Below are positions 33,423 through 45,200 of a stretch of 64,000 nt of DNA, piece by piece. The notes below the pieces were generated by a model that saw only the letters and a list, made by a program, of their open reading frames with translations, made no database searches and was not told the origin of the DNA. Numbering within the stretch: position 1 is the first letter of the stretch; every line of letters begins with the position of its first letter. Both the position numbers and the translations under genes were made by a program. This DNA comes from Blattamonas nauphoetae (taxonomy: Eukaryota > Preaxostyla > Oxymonadida): contig JARBJD010000009.1 of NCBI GenBank assembly GCA_033064195.1, forward strand, positions 62,001 through 126,000, given 5' to 3'.

Positions 33423-34745
33423 TTGCCTCGACAATGGGGACGAGAAGATGAATACATCAGAATCGAGCAAACAGTCGTAATCTCCCCATTGTCTCTCTCC
33501 AACACCATTCGCTCCTCTTCCAACGTGTCTTACTGTACCAAACACTCATATTTCATTCACATACCGTACCCCAAGCCAGGATGTTCCTCTTCAATCCATC
33601 ACACTAAATCCAACACCCGCCACTTCACCTCTCCCGACCTCACCACTTATTCCGCACTATCCCAAGAAAATGTACTCAAATATATCACTAAAGTTCAGGA
33701 GGAAAGTATTTAAAAGCAGGACAGGATCAAAGGAAAAGATACAATCCAGTCAAACATTCGAGATAACAAAAATTCAATCAGATCGATGCAACATGCTTTT
33801 GGTCTATCTTGTTGAAGAGGAAGCCACACTAACCATTTTCATTCGCCAGCCCGACGTCCCATTCGTTCTTTCACTACACATCTATTCATCCTTCACACCA
33901 CAACCTCCCCGCACTCTTCATACGTTCCCATCACTTCATGCATCCTCACTCCCTTTCACGCTACTCTTCCGCCTCTCAGATACCTCAGAAGGCCGAAAAG
34001 CAGTCGCCAAGAGATCTGGACGACCAGCCTGCACAGAATTGATTCTTGCTTGGAACGACGAACAAATACGGTTGTATGAAGCCAAAAAGAAGTCAAAAAA
34101 ACAAAAAAGATGAAGCGAAGGAAGAAATTGACGAACCACCCAAACTTCCAGCCCTCATCTCCATCGATGCAGAACTCTGCCCAGATATCGCCACTTCCGG
34201 TTGTGTCGATGGTCTCTCACTCCCTCCTCGCTTGTCTCCCTCTCCAGAAGCAACCAAACAATACTTCGCATCGATTGTGGAAGGGATGAAGGGAGAGTTG
34301 AGCGATCAGTTGTTACCAGTGTAGTCTCTGTTCTTGAAGGACCTTGAATTTCAGAATGATCAGAAAGATGAATACAAGAATGGGAAGACGAGAAGGAAAG
34401 CAGAGAAAGAGGAGAAGAGAAGGAAGAAGGAGGAGGAAGCAGAAACAGAAGAAGAGGAACCAAAACAGGACGAAGAGGAACAGAAGATCGAGAACGAAGA
34501 TGAACACAAAACAGAGAATGATGAACAGAACAAGGAAGATAACCAAACAAGACGAAACGAAGGACAAAGCCCCGAACAACCCCGAATCATCCTCAGAACT
34601 CGACTCCACATCCGACGAGCCTTCGGGGGACGAAGAGGAAGAGCCAGGGCCGCTCAATCACTCTCAACCGCACCGACGACGTGGAAAGGTTCTCCTCCAC
34701 TGACTCGTTCTGCTCGATGGTTTTCTCGTTCCACTTTCACTGCAG
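33423..34745 (+). pseudogene. Unidentified gene debris inside E2
   Basis: Several plus-strand pieces look coding by composition. They include 33423-33713 (DLTTYSALSQENVLKYITK), 33796-34113 (LLVYLVEEEATLTIFIRQPD, then ACTELILAWNDEQIRLYEAK), 34110-34324 (PPKLPALISIDAELCPDIA, then EATKQYFASIVEGMKGEL) and a Lys/Glu-rich tail to about 34600. They could be exons of one gene, but the joins are unclear and no domain is recognised. Confidence 0.35.
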
Positions 34746-35199
34746 ACAACTCGACAAGGACCTGAACCAGAGAAGAAAATGGGAGTCAACCAAAGTCATT
34801 CGGCACATCCGTTTCTCATGAAGGAAATGTTTTCACTTCACAAGATAAAGTTGCTTTAAGATTTTTGGATTCATTTCTCACTGTGAAGGTCCATTTTCGA
34901 ATGTGAGTCTCGATCATTCCTGTTCTTTTTTTTCTTCAAACATTCGAGAAAAAGAGAGAGTATGACTTCTCTCACGTGATTATTCGAAAATAACAATTTC
35001 ATTATACTTCCATTCTCTCCAATAGGCTTGTCTGACCGGGCAAAAGTGTTGGTTAGTGTCAGTCACCAATTCATCAAAGGGTCAGATCTCAACAGGTTCG
35101 ACAATTGCTTACTATGAACGAGAAACTGACCAGGAAGCTGATATTCATGTTCTGGTTTACTAATTGAAACGTGAAAAATAGATGATGAAATGTTGCTGC

Positions 35200-35520
35200 A
35201 TTCATTCGAAACAATCATGAAAATACAACTCTAAACGATAAGAAAAATGCATTCGTCATTAATCACTCACAGGTGGAACCTGCTCTGAAGCATAATGTAT
35301 CTGAGTGAACTCTTCTCTCCTCAACCGAGCAGTGTCACTTCCATTCCACCCCCTCAGCCCACCATCGACAACAGTATCAACGGCTCTCTTCAGAGCTGTT
35401 CGAAACATGCTCTGCAGTCGTGCAAGGTGGGGTTGAGTCGCGATCTCGGCCAGTGCCGCGAGCACGAAAAGACTGCTTTCGTTGCTCATGAACTGGGGGA
35501 ACTGTGTGGAAGAGGAAGCA
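35200..35520 (-). pseudogene. Helical coding fragment inside E2
   Basis: The minus-strand frame reads FVLAALAEIATQPHLARLQS and RTALKRAVDTVVDGGLRGW, an amphipathic helical pattern typical of repeat scaffolds. Frames upstream (to about 35930) also carry coding-like words but with many stops. No family is assigned; it is probably a decayed host gene piece. Confidence 0.3.
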
Positions 35521-36198
35521 AGAAAAGTTCGAAATGCTGATAAAGATGTATCTTGTGACGGGAGAGATGAGGTGGGTCATAATCGATTGAACAACAGTGA
35601 GCTTGTGCATGCAATGGAAAGCGAGGCTGATATTTCGGAAGGTGACATGTGTTTTAAAGGATGGTAGAGGATCTGAGCCAGAGAAAAGATGGATCAGATG
35701 CGGGATGAACAAGGACATCCATTTGCTGAATCAACTGGCGGTGTTGTGGTGTGGAGGTTATTATGTGATGCCGATTGAGAAATCTTTGTCTGTACAGAGG
35801 GGCTGCGGAGACGAACGAGACCTCACTTCGTTGTTCAGTAGATGTGAGAGTTGCGAAGTTCACGCTCGAAAGACCACGAATTTGGGTGAAACTGGCACTA
35901 GAAGCGAAGGGTCACGAAGAGAATATGCTCAATAGCTGGCCACAGCGAGGAGTAGTCACTTTCGACTGTGTAAAGTTGAATGTGAGCGTAAAGAAGTCCA
36001 AACTGAATCATGGCTCATTCGATGCAAGGTTCGCTCAACGAATGTTGGACTTGTCGTGAAACTGTTATCAGTGAGAGATGAAGTTTTTTTCTGATCATCT
36101 GCCCATTACTGTTTTAGTGTCACACTGGAACTAAATGTCTGATAATAAGAGTGATATGACTTGATGGAATTGAAAATGATTTCCTTTTTATATATCTC

Positions 36199-38484
36199 TA
36201 TACTGGACTGACCGAGCCCAAGGGCTCGGTCAGAGTCAGTCCATTTGGGTGATTCTTTTTCAAAAATCGCATCCGTCACTCCAGCGCCTGTACGTTGATA
36301 TTCATCGACAAATACCCTCTACTCACCGTCACAGGTGCTCTCTCCATGTTCAAGGTGTGAATTTCGTCTTTTCTTCATGTTGGCGAACTTTATCGCGGAT
36401 CCGATGCTCAGGCGACTAATCACCCATCAGACTTCTGTTCGATATATATTTCAATGATGAAACCGACATCAAACTGTGGATTACACACTCACAACATGGT
36501 TTGTACCGTTTCTTTCTTTCTCACGTTCAGATACTCGGGATTTTTTTGAGGTGCGCCGGAACAATGAGCACAACGAGATAACTCTCACATAAATCATTCA
36601 ATCGGATGTTATCGATAGTTTTCGCTCGCTGGTATGTCTTTATTCATGCATTTCTGGTCTTGAAGACCCAAAAATGAATGCTCTTTTTTCAATCGTCATC
36701 AATCTGTACTACCTCGCCTCAAACACCATGGTCCTTCAGTATTTCCCTCAGAGAATCTCTGTTAGACACGTTCAACAAATGTTACGGACCTAATATATCG
36801 AGAATATTGAATATGTCAATCCGCACTTTTCGTGTCTTTTTCTTCAATGGAGGAGTTTATACCAGAGTCCTGAACAAAAAAAGGAGATATCGAACGCGAT
36901 CTTCCTTGAAATCCGGTAATTCACTCATTTTCAGTCGACTGAACAGACGAATGGTAATTCCGCAAAAAATAATTTTTGGTGACGCACATTAGTGTTTTGC
37001 GATTTTTCAAAGAGTATCACCCATTTCACTCTGTTCCGACAACGCTAACTCTGCGCATTGCGTCTGTTTAGGTTTGTTTCACAAGTATATTCGAACTTCT
37101 CTCTGTTCACGCTTGATTTGTTAGGTTCTTTTTTAGGTGGAATGTCCATCCAAGCCGGCGAAACTGTTCCCACAATGGACTTCATTGTGTCGGATTTGAT
37201 ATTGCAGCACTGACCTGGACTTTCCTGACACCGGAGATGAACCAACCTGCCGACCTCCTCGTATATAGCCGTGTACTCAACTAATTCTCACACCATGATT
37301 GTATTTGGAAGCCGGACATCAGAGCGGGCAAAGCACAAGCTGTGTACTTTCTCCTTCTCCCAACATTCATGGTCGGTTGTGACAACGGAATCATCGCCTC
37401 TCCAACCTCGCTCTTTCCACCCTGTACCATCTGCAGCGATTCCAACAGTCGCGTCGATTGATATGGGGACGTCGATGGCACGTTTTGTCATTTCGGGAGG
37501 GATAGAATACGACCACAGCTTCCTCTCCGACATTTGGATATAGGAGGAAATCACAGACTCAAAAAACGGAAATCTCTACAACAGTGAACGACCCAGTGTC
37601 GCAGTTGTTTGAAACAACTGGACTCACAACAGAACTTCCTGCAAGAGGGGATTTAATCAACTCATTTTGTTAAAAGTGACGATCGACGAGCCTCAAGGCG
37701 AATATCAAAGAAACAAGCTTCGGAGTTGTACAAACAGCAGCCGCATGTTCTTTTGGGCTTCTTACACACAATTCAGTGTGAGTTCATCCAACCTTTCGTT
37801 CACATTTCGCAGTCATCTTGATTCACCGCCGTGCAATCGACACTGAACCCCCACATGTGATCTGATGAGTAGTCTCCACCCTTCCGGCCTTAAAGTGGGA
37901 CATCGATCACTCGATGTGCTCGTTTCAGTGAAAGGGGCAGTTGTACCACGGACAGACCCAAATGATCTTCAAGAACTTCTCCACTCCTCCCCAACACTCC
38001 TCACACGAACAGAGTCGAATGTGATTCTCTTTGACCATATTAAGTTGGGTGTGAGATGAAAGAGGGAAGAAGTGCAAGAGAAGAAGGGGAAAGAGGGGAG
38101 GGAGTTGATGGAGAAACAGGTGATCAGCACCTATTCTCCACTTGAATTCACAACCCAACGATTAACTATGATTTTTATTTTCTCACACATTCACAAATCT
38201 CCGTTTTTGACAGTGCTTTGTGAGAAATGGGAATGATCATCCAATTATTTTTTTATTGTGTCTTGGAATCCAAACTTTCGTTTAATCACGTTCTTTTCAA
38301 GTTTTAATAGATAAATCAATTCAATCGAGTCTCCATATGGGAGTAAATCATCCTTTTGTGTCTCAGATAAAAAGTTACTGTCCAGAAAGAGTTAAGATCA
38401 CACCCATATTTCGAAAACACCCGGTCACTGACCGTCAGTCCTTTTTGGAAAAAACTGACCGGTCACCTCGGTCAGTCCAGTATA
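36199..38484. mobile_element. DNA transposon E1, nested in E2
   Basis: The inverted ends match over 18 bp: TATACTGGACTGACCGAG at 36199 and its complement ending at 38484. The flanks are an exact 8-bp duplication, TATATCTC, at 36191-36198 and 38485-38492. The left end carries a near-perfect hairpin (CTGACCGAGCCC, then GGGCTCGGTCAG). The 2,286-bp interior has no recognisable transposase and holds pieces of a Kelch-like gene. It is the same family as the surrounding E2, so one member inserted into another. Confidence 0.82.
37270..37552 (+). pseudogene. Kelch-repeat gene fragment inside E1
   Basis: A 90-codon frame reads NSHTMIVFGSRTSERAKHKL, then CTFSFSQHSWSVVTTESS, then FVISGGIEYDHSFLSDIW. This is the pattern of a Kelch blade (hydrophobic strand with a Gly turn, a variable loop, a Trp strand, then a second GG strand and DIW). 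The second Gly of the first GG is Ser. Surrounding frames (37680-38060) hold weaker fragments on the same strand. It is a broken host gene piece rather than an intact gene. Confidence 0.45.
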
Positions 38485-38906
38485 TATATCTCCCAAAATT
38501 ATGTGGATACACACATCATTGATTGATGTTTCGGTTTTTTTGGTACCAATTTCGGATAAATGGTAACTCTGGATAATGGGTTCCGAAATAACTCCGGTCA
38601 CTGACCGTCACCACTTTTTGGTCAAAAGTGACCCGGTCACGCCGGTCACGCCAGTATACACTAACCACTTCAATTATCTTCTTCTCCCGTGAACTCTGGT
38701 GTATATTCGTCGAAAATGTCATTTAAGATTGGGCAAACGATGATTGTCAAACATATCTGCTCACAGTGGCTCAGATGTCTTCCGAGGCTCAGACATGCAT
38801 ATCCCCATCCTGATGAAATATCTGGACTTCAGACACACAAACACATGACTTACACTTTCACTGGAACATTTCGAAGCCTTTTCAGATCAACAATTCATCC
38901 ATATGA

Positions 38907-39307
38907 TCAGGTACCACGAGAATCATCCCCAAGCGATCGTCTCCAAGTCTCAACTGTGAAGATCTGATTTTGAATCCAACACAAGTCTATCCAAATCTTG
39001 CTCTCATTCCATAAACTAAATTTCGAACTCAGACGACTTCTGCGAGTTAGTATTTGCTCGATGACTCTTTTTGACCACAGATCATGCAGTGACTCCCATC
39101 GGTGGAGACCATTCTGCCACGCAATACTCGCAACATTGCTAAGCATGCGAACCACTTCAAATGCATTCTTCTCTCTCCAAAGCTGCGGCACTGTTTTTCT
39201 GAGACTGCCCACCATCTCTTTTCTCTCACGTTTGTCGATAGTTTTTTTTCAGCGCTCCTGTACTTATTGAGATCAGTATTGTTCACTCCAATGAACCTTT
39301 TCGGCAA
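38907..39307 (-). pseudogene. Unassigned coding fragment
   Basis: Two overlapping minus-strand frames carry coding-like words (FEVVRMLSNVASIAWQNGLH and ESLHDLWSKRVIEQIL). Nothing is recognised; it lies between the two transposon nests. Confidence 0.2.
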
Positions 39308-39454
39308 TTTTGATACCTGCTAAGTCATGATGCTTCACAAGTTTCGGCCAAGATTTGGTTAGTATACATAAGTTGAACAGTCTATTCAATTCGTCTAATC
39401 ACACCGCAGAGATAGTCATTGTCCATACTCAATGATTCGTTGGAGACACCATTC

Positions 39455-40172
39455 AACATCCTTCTTGTGGAACCAGACCAGATACTGGTACGAGGGACTA
39501 GCCTCCTTTTTTGATTCGAGTCTTCGACCTTTTTTATGATGTCAAAAAGTCTGACCCACTTTTAGACCTCATCACTTTCCAATTCCACATCAAAACGATC
39601 CAACTCCTCCTAAGCGTTCAAATGTCGAATACATCTTCTCGTAATGTACCTTCCTTTTGCTATCACAAAATGTAGTGGTGAACATTTCACCTTTTTCTCG
39701 TTGACCATTTTTTCCTCAAAATTGGGTGAACTTTTGAATATTCAGCGAAATGAAGCTCGTGCTTTGGTTATATTGTTGAAAATGATGAGAGTTAGACGTT
39801 TTTGGGTATCAGAACTATCGGTCATTTGGAGACCTTCACCACGTTCTCCCCTTGTTCGAATATTTCTCCAGATCCACTCACACGGTTGCAGGATGGATAA
39901 GAGAGTGCTATTGGTGGGTACAATACCGTTGAATCTGTTGATGGTTGAACACTACATTTTGTGATAGCAAAAGGAAGGTACATTACGAGAAGATGTATTC
40001 GACATTTGAACGCTTAGGAGGAGTTGGATCGTTTTGATGTGGAATTGGAAAGTGATGAGGTCTAAAAGTGGGTCAGACTTTTTGACATCATAAAAAAGGT
40101 CGAAGACTCGAATCAAAAAAGGAGGCTAGTCCCTCGTACCAGTATCTGGTCTGGTTACACAAGAAGGATGTT
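39455..40172. mobile_element. Foldback element with 220-bp inverted arms
   Basis: The interval 39455-39676 recurs almost perfectly as its complement at 39952-40172; only one mismatch is evident (39470 against 40157). The spacer is about 275 bp and has no recognisable gene. The outer tips read AACATCCTTCTTGTG. I see no clear target-site duplication, so it may be a foldback transposon or a local inverted duplication. Near identity of the arms means it is recent or kept similar by gene conversion. Confidence 0.65.
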
Positions 40173-42779
40173 CGTGTGATCACTTAATACTTAAGGATCC
40201 ACTTTCACTTTTGTTGTCTCCGTCGAGACAGTCAAAGAATAGTGGAGAAAAATTGTTGTGATTCTTCTGATTGGATATTCGAAGTGATGACGAGACCGAC
40301 GAGGCTTGTGTGAACATGAATGTCTATGAATAAGCCAGATACAGTCGGAATAGTTCAACATCGCAGGAAAATAGTTCGACATCGAACCAAATAATTCAAC
40401 ATCGAAACCGAATAATTCAACATCGAACAAAATAATTCAACATCGAAAACGAATAATTCAACATCGAAAAAGACATTCGTATGACGATAACAAGCACCAG
40501 AGTATTCAAACAAATATTCGTACACGTTTAATACAAGTGAATTACGTACAGAAATGATGAAACCGACATTTTTTTCATTGTTTTGAGATTCGATCTGAAA
40601 TGGAATGCACTTTTCACCCTTTTCCTTTCAATATTGTCGACAACAGTTGTTTTCACATTTTGTATTTTCACAAACTCGGTATTCAGACCTAAGCTGTCCG
40701 TTTGACTCTGATTTTCACCCCCTCTGTCATCAAAAACATCATTTATCTCCATTCACTGCAGTTCATGTTCATAACCACGGCTGTCAGACTCGATTTTGCG
40801 TCGGAACTTAAGAAATGACCACCGTCCAAATTGGGTTTGTCAATTATTACTTCCAACTTCATATTTTTTTGAAGTCTTTGCCATGGATGATCGTGTCATA
40901 GAAAGTTGAGCAGTTATGAGATTCAATGCATGTACATGTGGCAACAGAGTGAAGAAAGAGACGTTCCGGTCAACTAAGGATCTCATCTCCCATAACTAAA
41001 TGTTCCAAATTGTCCCAGTTGATCGAGACATTACTTATTCGATCGAATCCATTTCGACTCAGATGTCATAACATATTCAATTCAGGCTTGATGGCACACA
41101 AATAAAGGAGAGGCGTTTTTTTTATTCGATGTTGAACTATTTTGTTCGATGTTGAACAATTCCGTTGCGATGTTGAATTACAGTCTGAATAGTTCAAAGT
41201 CGAACACAAATAATTCAAAGTCGAAGTTAATAATTCAAAGTCGAAATGAAATAATTCAAAGTCGAAGTTAATAATTCAAAGTCGAAGTGAAATAATTCAA
41301 AGTCGAAATGAAATAATTCAAAGTCGAAGTGAAATAATTCAAAGTCGAAAAACAGATTTTTTGTATTAAGCTTCCGAAATCAGCACATTATCCACTCTAT
41401 ATCTACTGTGAACGTATTGTACCAATGTGCTTTATCGGGTGAACACGTATGTCAGGATTGAAAACAATGCACTCGTACCATATGAAGGGATTTTTAGCTT
41501 TTTGGATGAAAAAAGTCACTTCACTGGTCTGAGTAAAAACAGCCTGTGACACGCAAAAGCAGGGCTTTCCAAAAATACCCATAATTTTCTGAATTTCGAC
41601 GAAAAAAAGAAAATGCTCGTTTATCGTAGACCCTTCAGATTCTTAAGAAATCTGTTGTTTTGAACAGAGATGTGAAGTGAAAAAGAGAGTGTCCAGTCTG
41701 TGGACAAAACCTGGAGAATAAAGTGGGACTCATGATCTGTCAAACTGAATGTGAGGCTATGAGGAGACAGGGGGGATTTGAATATTCACTGCAGTTGTTA
41801 CCGTTTGCGGAGGATGTGAGAGGAGATCGAGTTTCTTCTTCGTGTTCCTGTTATTGGGAGAAAGAAGTGAGGGCTTGAGTTGTTTGATTTGGTCATCTTG
41901 TTCTTCATGTTGGAGGATTCCGTGGAAGATTGTCCTTTCTGCTATTGATCTGCTCAAGGGATTCAGCGATATTTGATCATATCGTTCTCAGCTCTCCTCT
42001 CTTCACTTGACCAGGACAATGCCGAATAGGGAACAGTGGATTTGCTACACGGGAGAACTCGCAACTTTTTGGATGGGAGGATGACCCTTTTCACATCAGA
42101 CAGTGGAGGAGTGGTAATACTAATGACACATTCTGGAACACGGTGTCCAACAAACTCTGTTCCGATTCTTTCGTTCACTCGTTCAAAATACTGAATCAAC
42201 ATCATCACGTCCCATATGGACGATGTTGATGTCGCCTGTCCGGATTGTGCAGTCATCAAAACCTCAGCCCGACAAAGCTAGTTCGACGTCACTAACTGGA
42301 AGTTTACATGTTGTTCGAACGGCTGTAACGGGTAAAATGCCATCTGCATCTATGCCATCAAGTTCTGCACCCTCCACAACATTGAAGGGACAGACTATGA
42401 CACCCACGCAGAAGGAGGATCCCTCTTTTTCAGATTGAGAAAACTGGAATTAATGGAGTAAATCACCGTGCAGAACTACAGATCGAATGGAAAAAGATCA
42501 GGAATTGACTTTATAGCCGACCAAACGTATATCATCAGATCGTGTCGTGACATGATGATGTTTCAACCACAATCACGAATTATTCGCTCACATGATGCTC
42601 TGGAGGTGAAATCTGATCAAATATCGCAACAACGCATGAAAATTTTGAGATTCGAGAAAATCTGATCCCCAGCTACCGCCGACACGCAGTCATGCAATCC
42701 CCCTACGTCGACGTGATTATCTTCGAAACAATGACCCAAAACGACTCCCATTCGTCTTGTAGAATGGTCTGAAGACGTT

Positions 42780-44830
42780 TATGAAGAAGTGCGTTGATGA
42801 CAACACATGCATTCCAGATAACAGTTCGGTTGATCCATCACAACTCCAACTTTCCTCGCTCGACTTCGTTCCTCTTCTCGGTCTCTACCACTACACTCCA
42901 TCGCCATCAACCATGCCACACAACACTCTGACATTGAATCACGGGGAATACTGCGCGCTGGTAGGGACATTGGGATGAGGGAAGCCACTGCTTCTGTCGA
43001 CGCTCACAGGGCTGAACGACGCGTGGGGAGGAAGAGGGTTTGTGGGTGACCAGGCCGTGCTCATGTCACAGGATCCATTTGTGCTGGACACGTCACTGCG
43101 AAGCAACAATCTGTATGGATCAGAGTTGGACAAGACGAGGCTGGAGCGAGTGGTGCGTGCGTGCTGCTTCAACACGGATGAGAAAGCGAAGCCCGACGGA
43201 CTGAGCACGTTCGTTGGCGGTCACAGACGGAAGTTGAGCGGAGGACAGAAGCAGCGGATGTGTCTGGCAAGTGTGTGCTCCTCGACTCTGATGCAGTGTG
43301 AGGCCGACTCCAACACACACCCATCCACTCGCAAGTCGGTTTGGGAGAGTGGCGGTACTTGTGAAGGGAAGACTGGAGAGAGTTGAGATGGCTCGCGAAG
43401 AGAGAGGGGAGAGAAGGCGATCTGGATGCGAATGAAGTTGCAGACGAGACAATGAGATTACTCGAAACGAGACAGAAGAAGAAGAAGAGAAAGCGAAGCT
43501 CGACTTGAAGACAGTCAAGTTCTTCATCAGGCACTTCTCTATCCAGCTCTTTATTGTGTCAAAAGTTCTGAGTTCGATCTCCAACTCCCTCGCATGCTGT
43601 GGACAAGATTGAAGTAAATGAAGAGGGGGCTGAAACAGAATCTGGCGCACCGCCCACTCGTGTGATCACTCTCCAATCGATCGTGTCGTTCTTCATCGTT
43701 TCTGTTCTGAAAACGCTTTCCGACACAATCATAACTGAAATCTCGCACCGATTGACCAATCAAAGCCAACACTACACCATCTCCGACCTTCTCGCCCTCC
43801 TCCTCGACACCCTACTCCACGTCTTTCAAAAACAGCCCCCGCTTCAATTCCTGCAATCGAGAAGAGTGGACGTGCTGACGAATCCACACCGAAACCCTCT
43901 CTTCTCGTTCATCATGCTGCTCCAGCCGATCCTCATCCGAACTGTCACGTTCTACATCAACACCACCTATTTCACTCACCTCTTCGTCATCCTCGTCCTC
44001 TACTCGCTTGTCAACACAATCATCCGATCCTGTCGCAAGATGAAGAAGGAAGAGGCACTGGAGAAGAAAGAGAGGAAGGACACACAGACAGGCTCCAAGT
44101 CAGATTCTTTCAATTTAAACAACATCCTCTCTGCGGACGATGACCGAGCTGGAGGATCAGACCGACTGTCGTGACTTCTTTACATGGTGGAACGACCCGA
44201 TTTCAATGCTGATGGACGATGCCACAGAATGGGTGCTGACGGTTGTGATTTGATGTTCTGGGGCGAAAATGAATAGGGACGGGGTTGCGATCACAACGAT
44301 GGTCGGGATGCCTTCGGAGAACATGCGTCTGGAAGGCGAGAAGGATGATGAGGCGACGAGCGTGGAGTGGGCACAGGAGGACTCAGTTTCATTTGAGGGC
44401 ATTTTGACCAAGTATCTCCCGAATGAGAATGTTGTGATGAAGGGTGTGTCGCTTCGGGTGGAGAAAGGTAGTCGCATGGGAATGGTGGGACTGACGGGGA
44501 GTGGGCAGCTGATGCTGCTTCTGACGCTACTGAACATGACAATTGTGGAGAAGGATGTAGTGCGAGTGGGAGTGAAGCAGGAAGTACGTCGGCGAACGGG
44601 ATTTTGAGAGCCCTGGACGAGGTTGAGATGGGAAGCGATATGTGAAGCCCACTTCTAGGTCTGCTGGCAGAACTGACAGACTCGACACGGCTGTTGTCGC
44701 CGGGCAGAAACAGCTGTTGTGGATTGCACTGGCCCTTCTGCGGTTTGCACGGATTGTTGTTCTGGACAGTGATCGTGGTCGCTCATTAATTGTTCGTTTT
44801 TTCCCTCGAAACAGGATATCCTGAATCGTG
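42780..44830 (+). pseudogene. Decayed ABCC-type (MRP-like) transporter inside element C
   Basis: Two nucleotide-binding domains can be made out. NBD1: HGEYCALVGTLG then a stop and GKPLLLSTLTGL (damaged Walker A, 42940-43010), QAVLMSQDPFVLDTSLRSNN (Q-loop region) and HRRKLSGGQKQRMCLAS (signature, 43220-43270). NBD2: VMKGVSLRVEKGSRMGMVGL, TGSGQLMLL (Walker A Lys replaced by Gln, about 44500) and VVAGQKQLLWIALALLRFAR with VVLDSD (damaged signature and Walker B, 44690-44775). The stretch between them (43600-44170) is hydrophobic but does not clearly match a second membrane domain. Stops, frame changes and lost key residues mark it as dead. Host-type codon use suggests a host gene captured or trapped by the transposon. 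Confidence 0.7.
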
Positions 44831-44932
44831 CTCTCCAAGAGGATGTCGAGCGAACAGAAGAAGGTCGAAAAACAGCGCGATTGAAGGAACCATCCTCACC
44901 CTCACTCATACACATATACACCATCTAGCTAT

Positions 44933-45200
44933 TCATGATCGTCGTCGTCCTCCGCTCCCACTCATGATCGTCGTCGCCCTCCGCTCCCACTCATGATCGT
45001 CGTCGCCCTCCACTCCCACCCATGATCGTCGTCGCCCTCCACTCCCACTCATGATCGTCGTCGCCCTCCGCTCCCACTCATGATCGTCGTCGCCCTCCGC
45101 TCCCACTCATGATCGTCGTCGCCCTCCGCTCCCACTCATGATCGTCGTCGCCCTCCGCTCCCACTCATGATCGTCGTCGCCCTCCGCTCCCACTCATGAT
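44933..45200 (+). repeat. 29-bp minisatellite, about nine copies
   Basis: The unit is ACTCATGATCGTCGTCGCCC followed by TCCGCTCCC, repeated with few changes. It sits inside element C just after the ABC debris. There are no unique spacers between units, so it is not a CRISPR array. Confidence 0.9.

Larger units (their letters stand above)
33308..38658. mobile_element. DNA transposon E2 (TATACTGG family, 8-bp TSD)
   Basis: The ends are perfect 16-bp inverted repeats: TATACTGGCGTGACCG at 33308 and its complement ending at 38658. Identical 8-bp flanks CACTAACC occupy 33300-33307 and 38659-38666, a target-site duplication. Just inside the left end is a hairpin-forming segment (TGACCGAGCC, then GGGTCGGTCAG). 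The 5,351-bp element contains a second element of the same family (E1, 36199-38484) and host-gene-like debris. I recognise no transposase, so it looks non-autonomous. The superfamily is unassigned: 8-bp duplications fit hAT, P or others, but the TATACTGG terminus is not the usual hAT start. Confidence 0.8.

Noticed and set aside
33796-34324. Possible proteasome-assembly chaperone (PAC4-like) gene
   Set aside because: Only a short loose resemblance (DTSEGRKAVAKRSGR region); length and splice pattern do not fit.
40342-41350. Short evenly spaced repeats (TTCAACATCGAA and TTCAAAGTCGAA) as CRISPR or centromeric satellite
   Set aside because: They occur in inverted pairs ending at TA flanks with conserved tips, which marks them as transposon ends.
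44933-45200. Regular repeats resembling a CRISPR array
   Set aside because: Units are directly adjacent with no unique spacers, so it is a minisatellite; the organism is eukaryotic.
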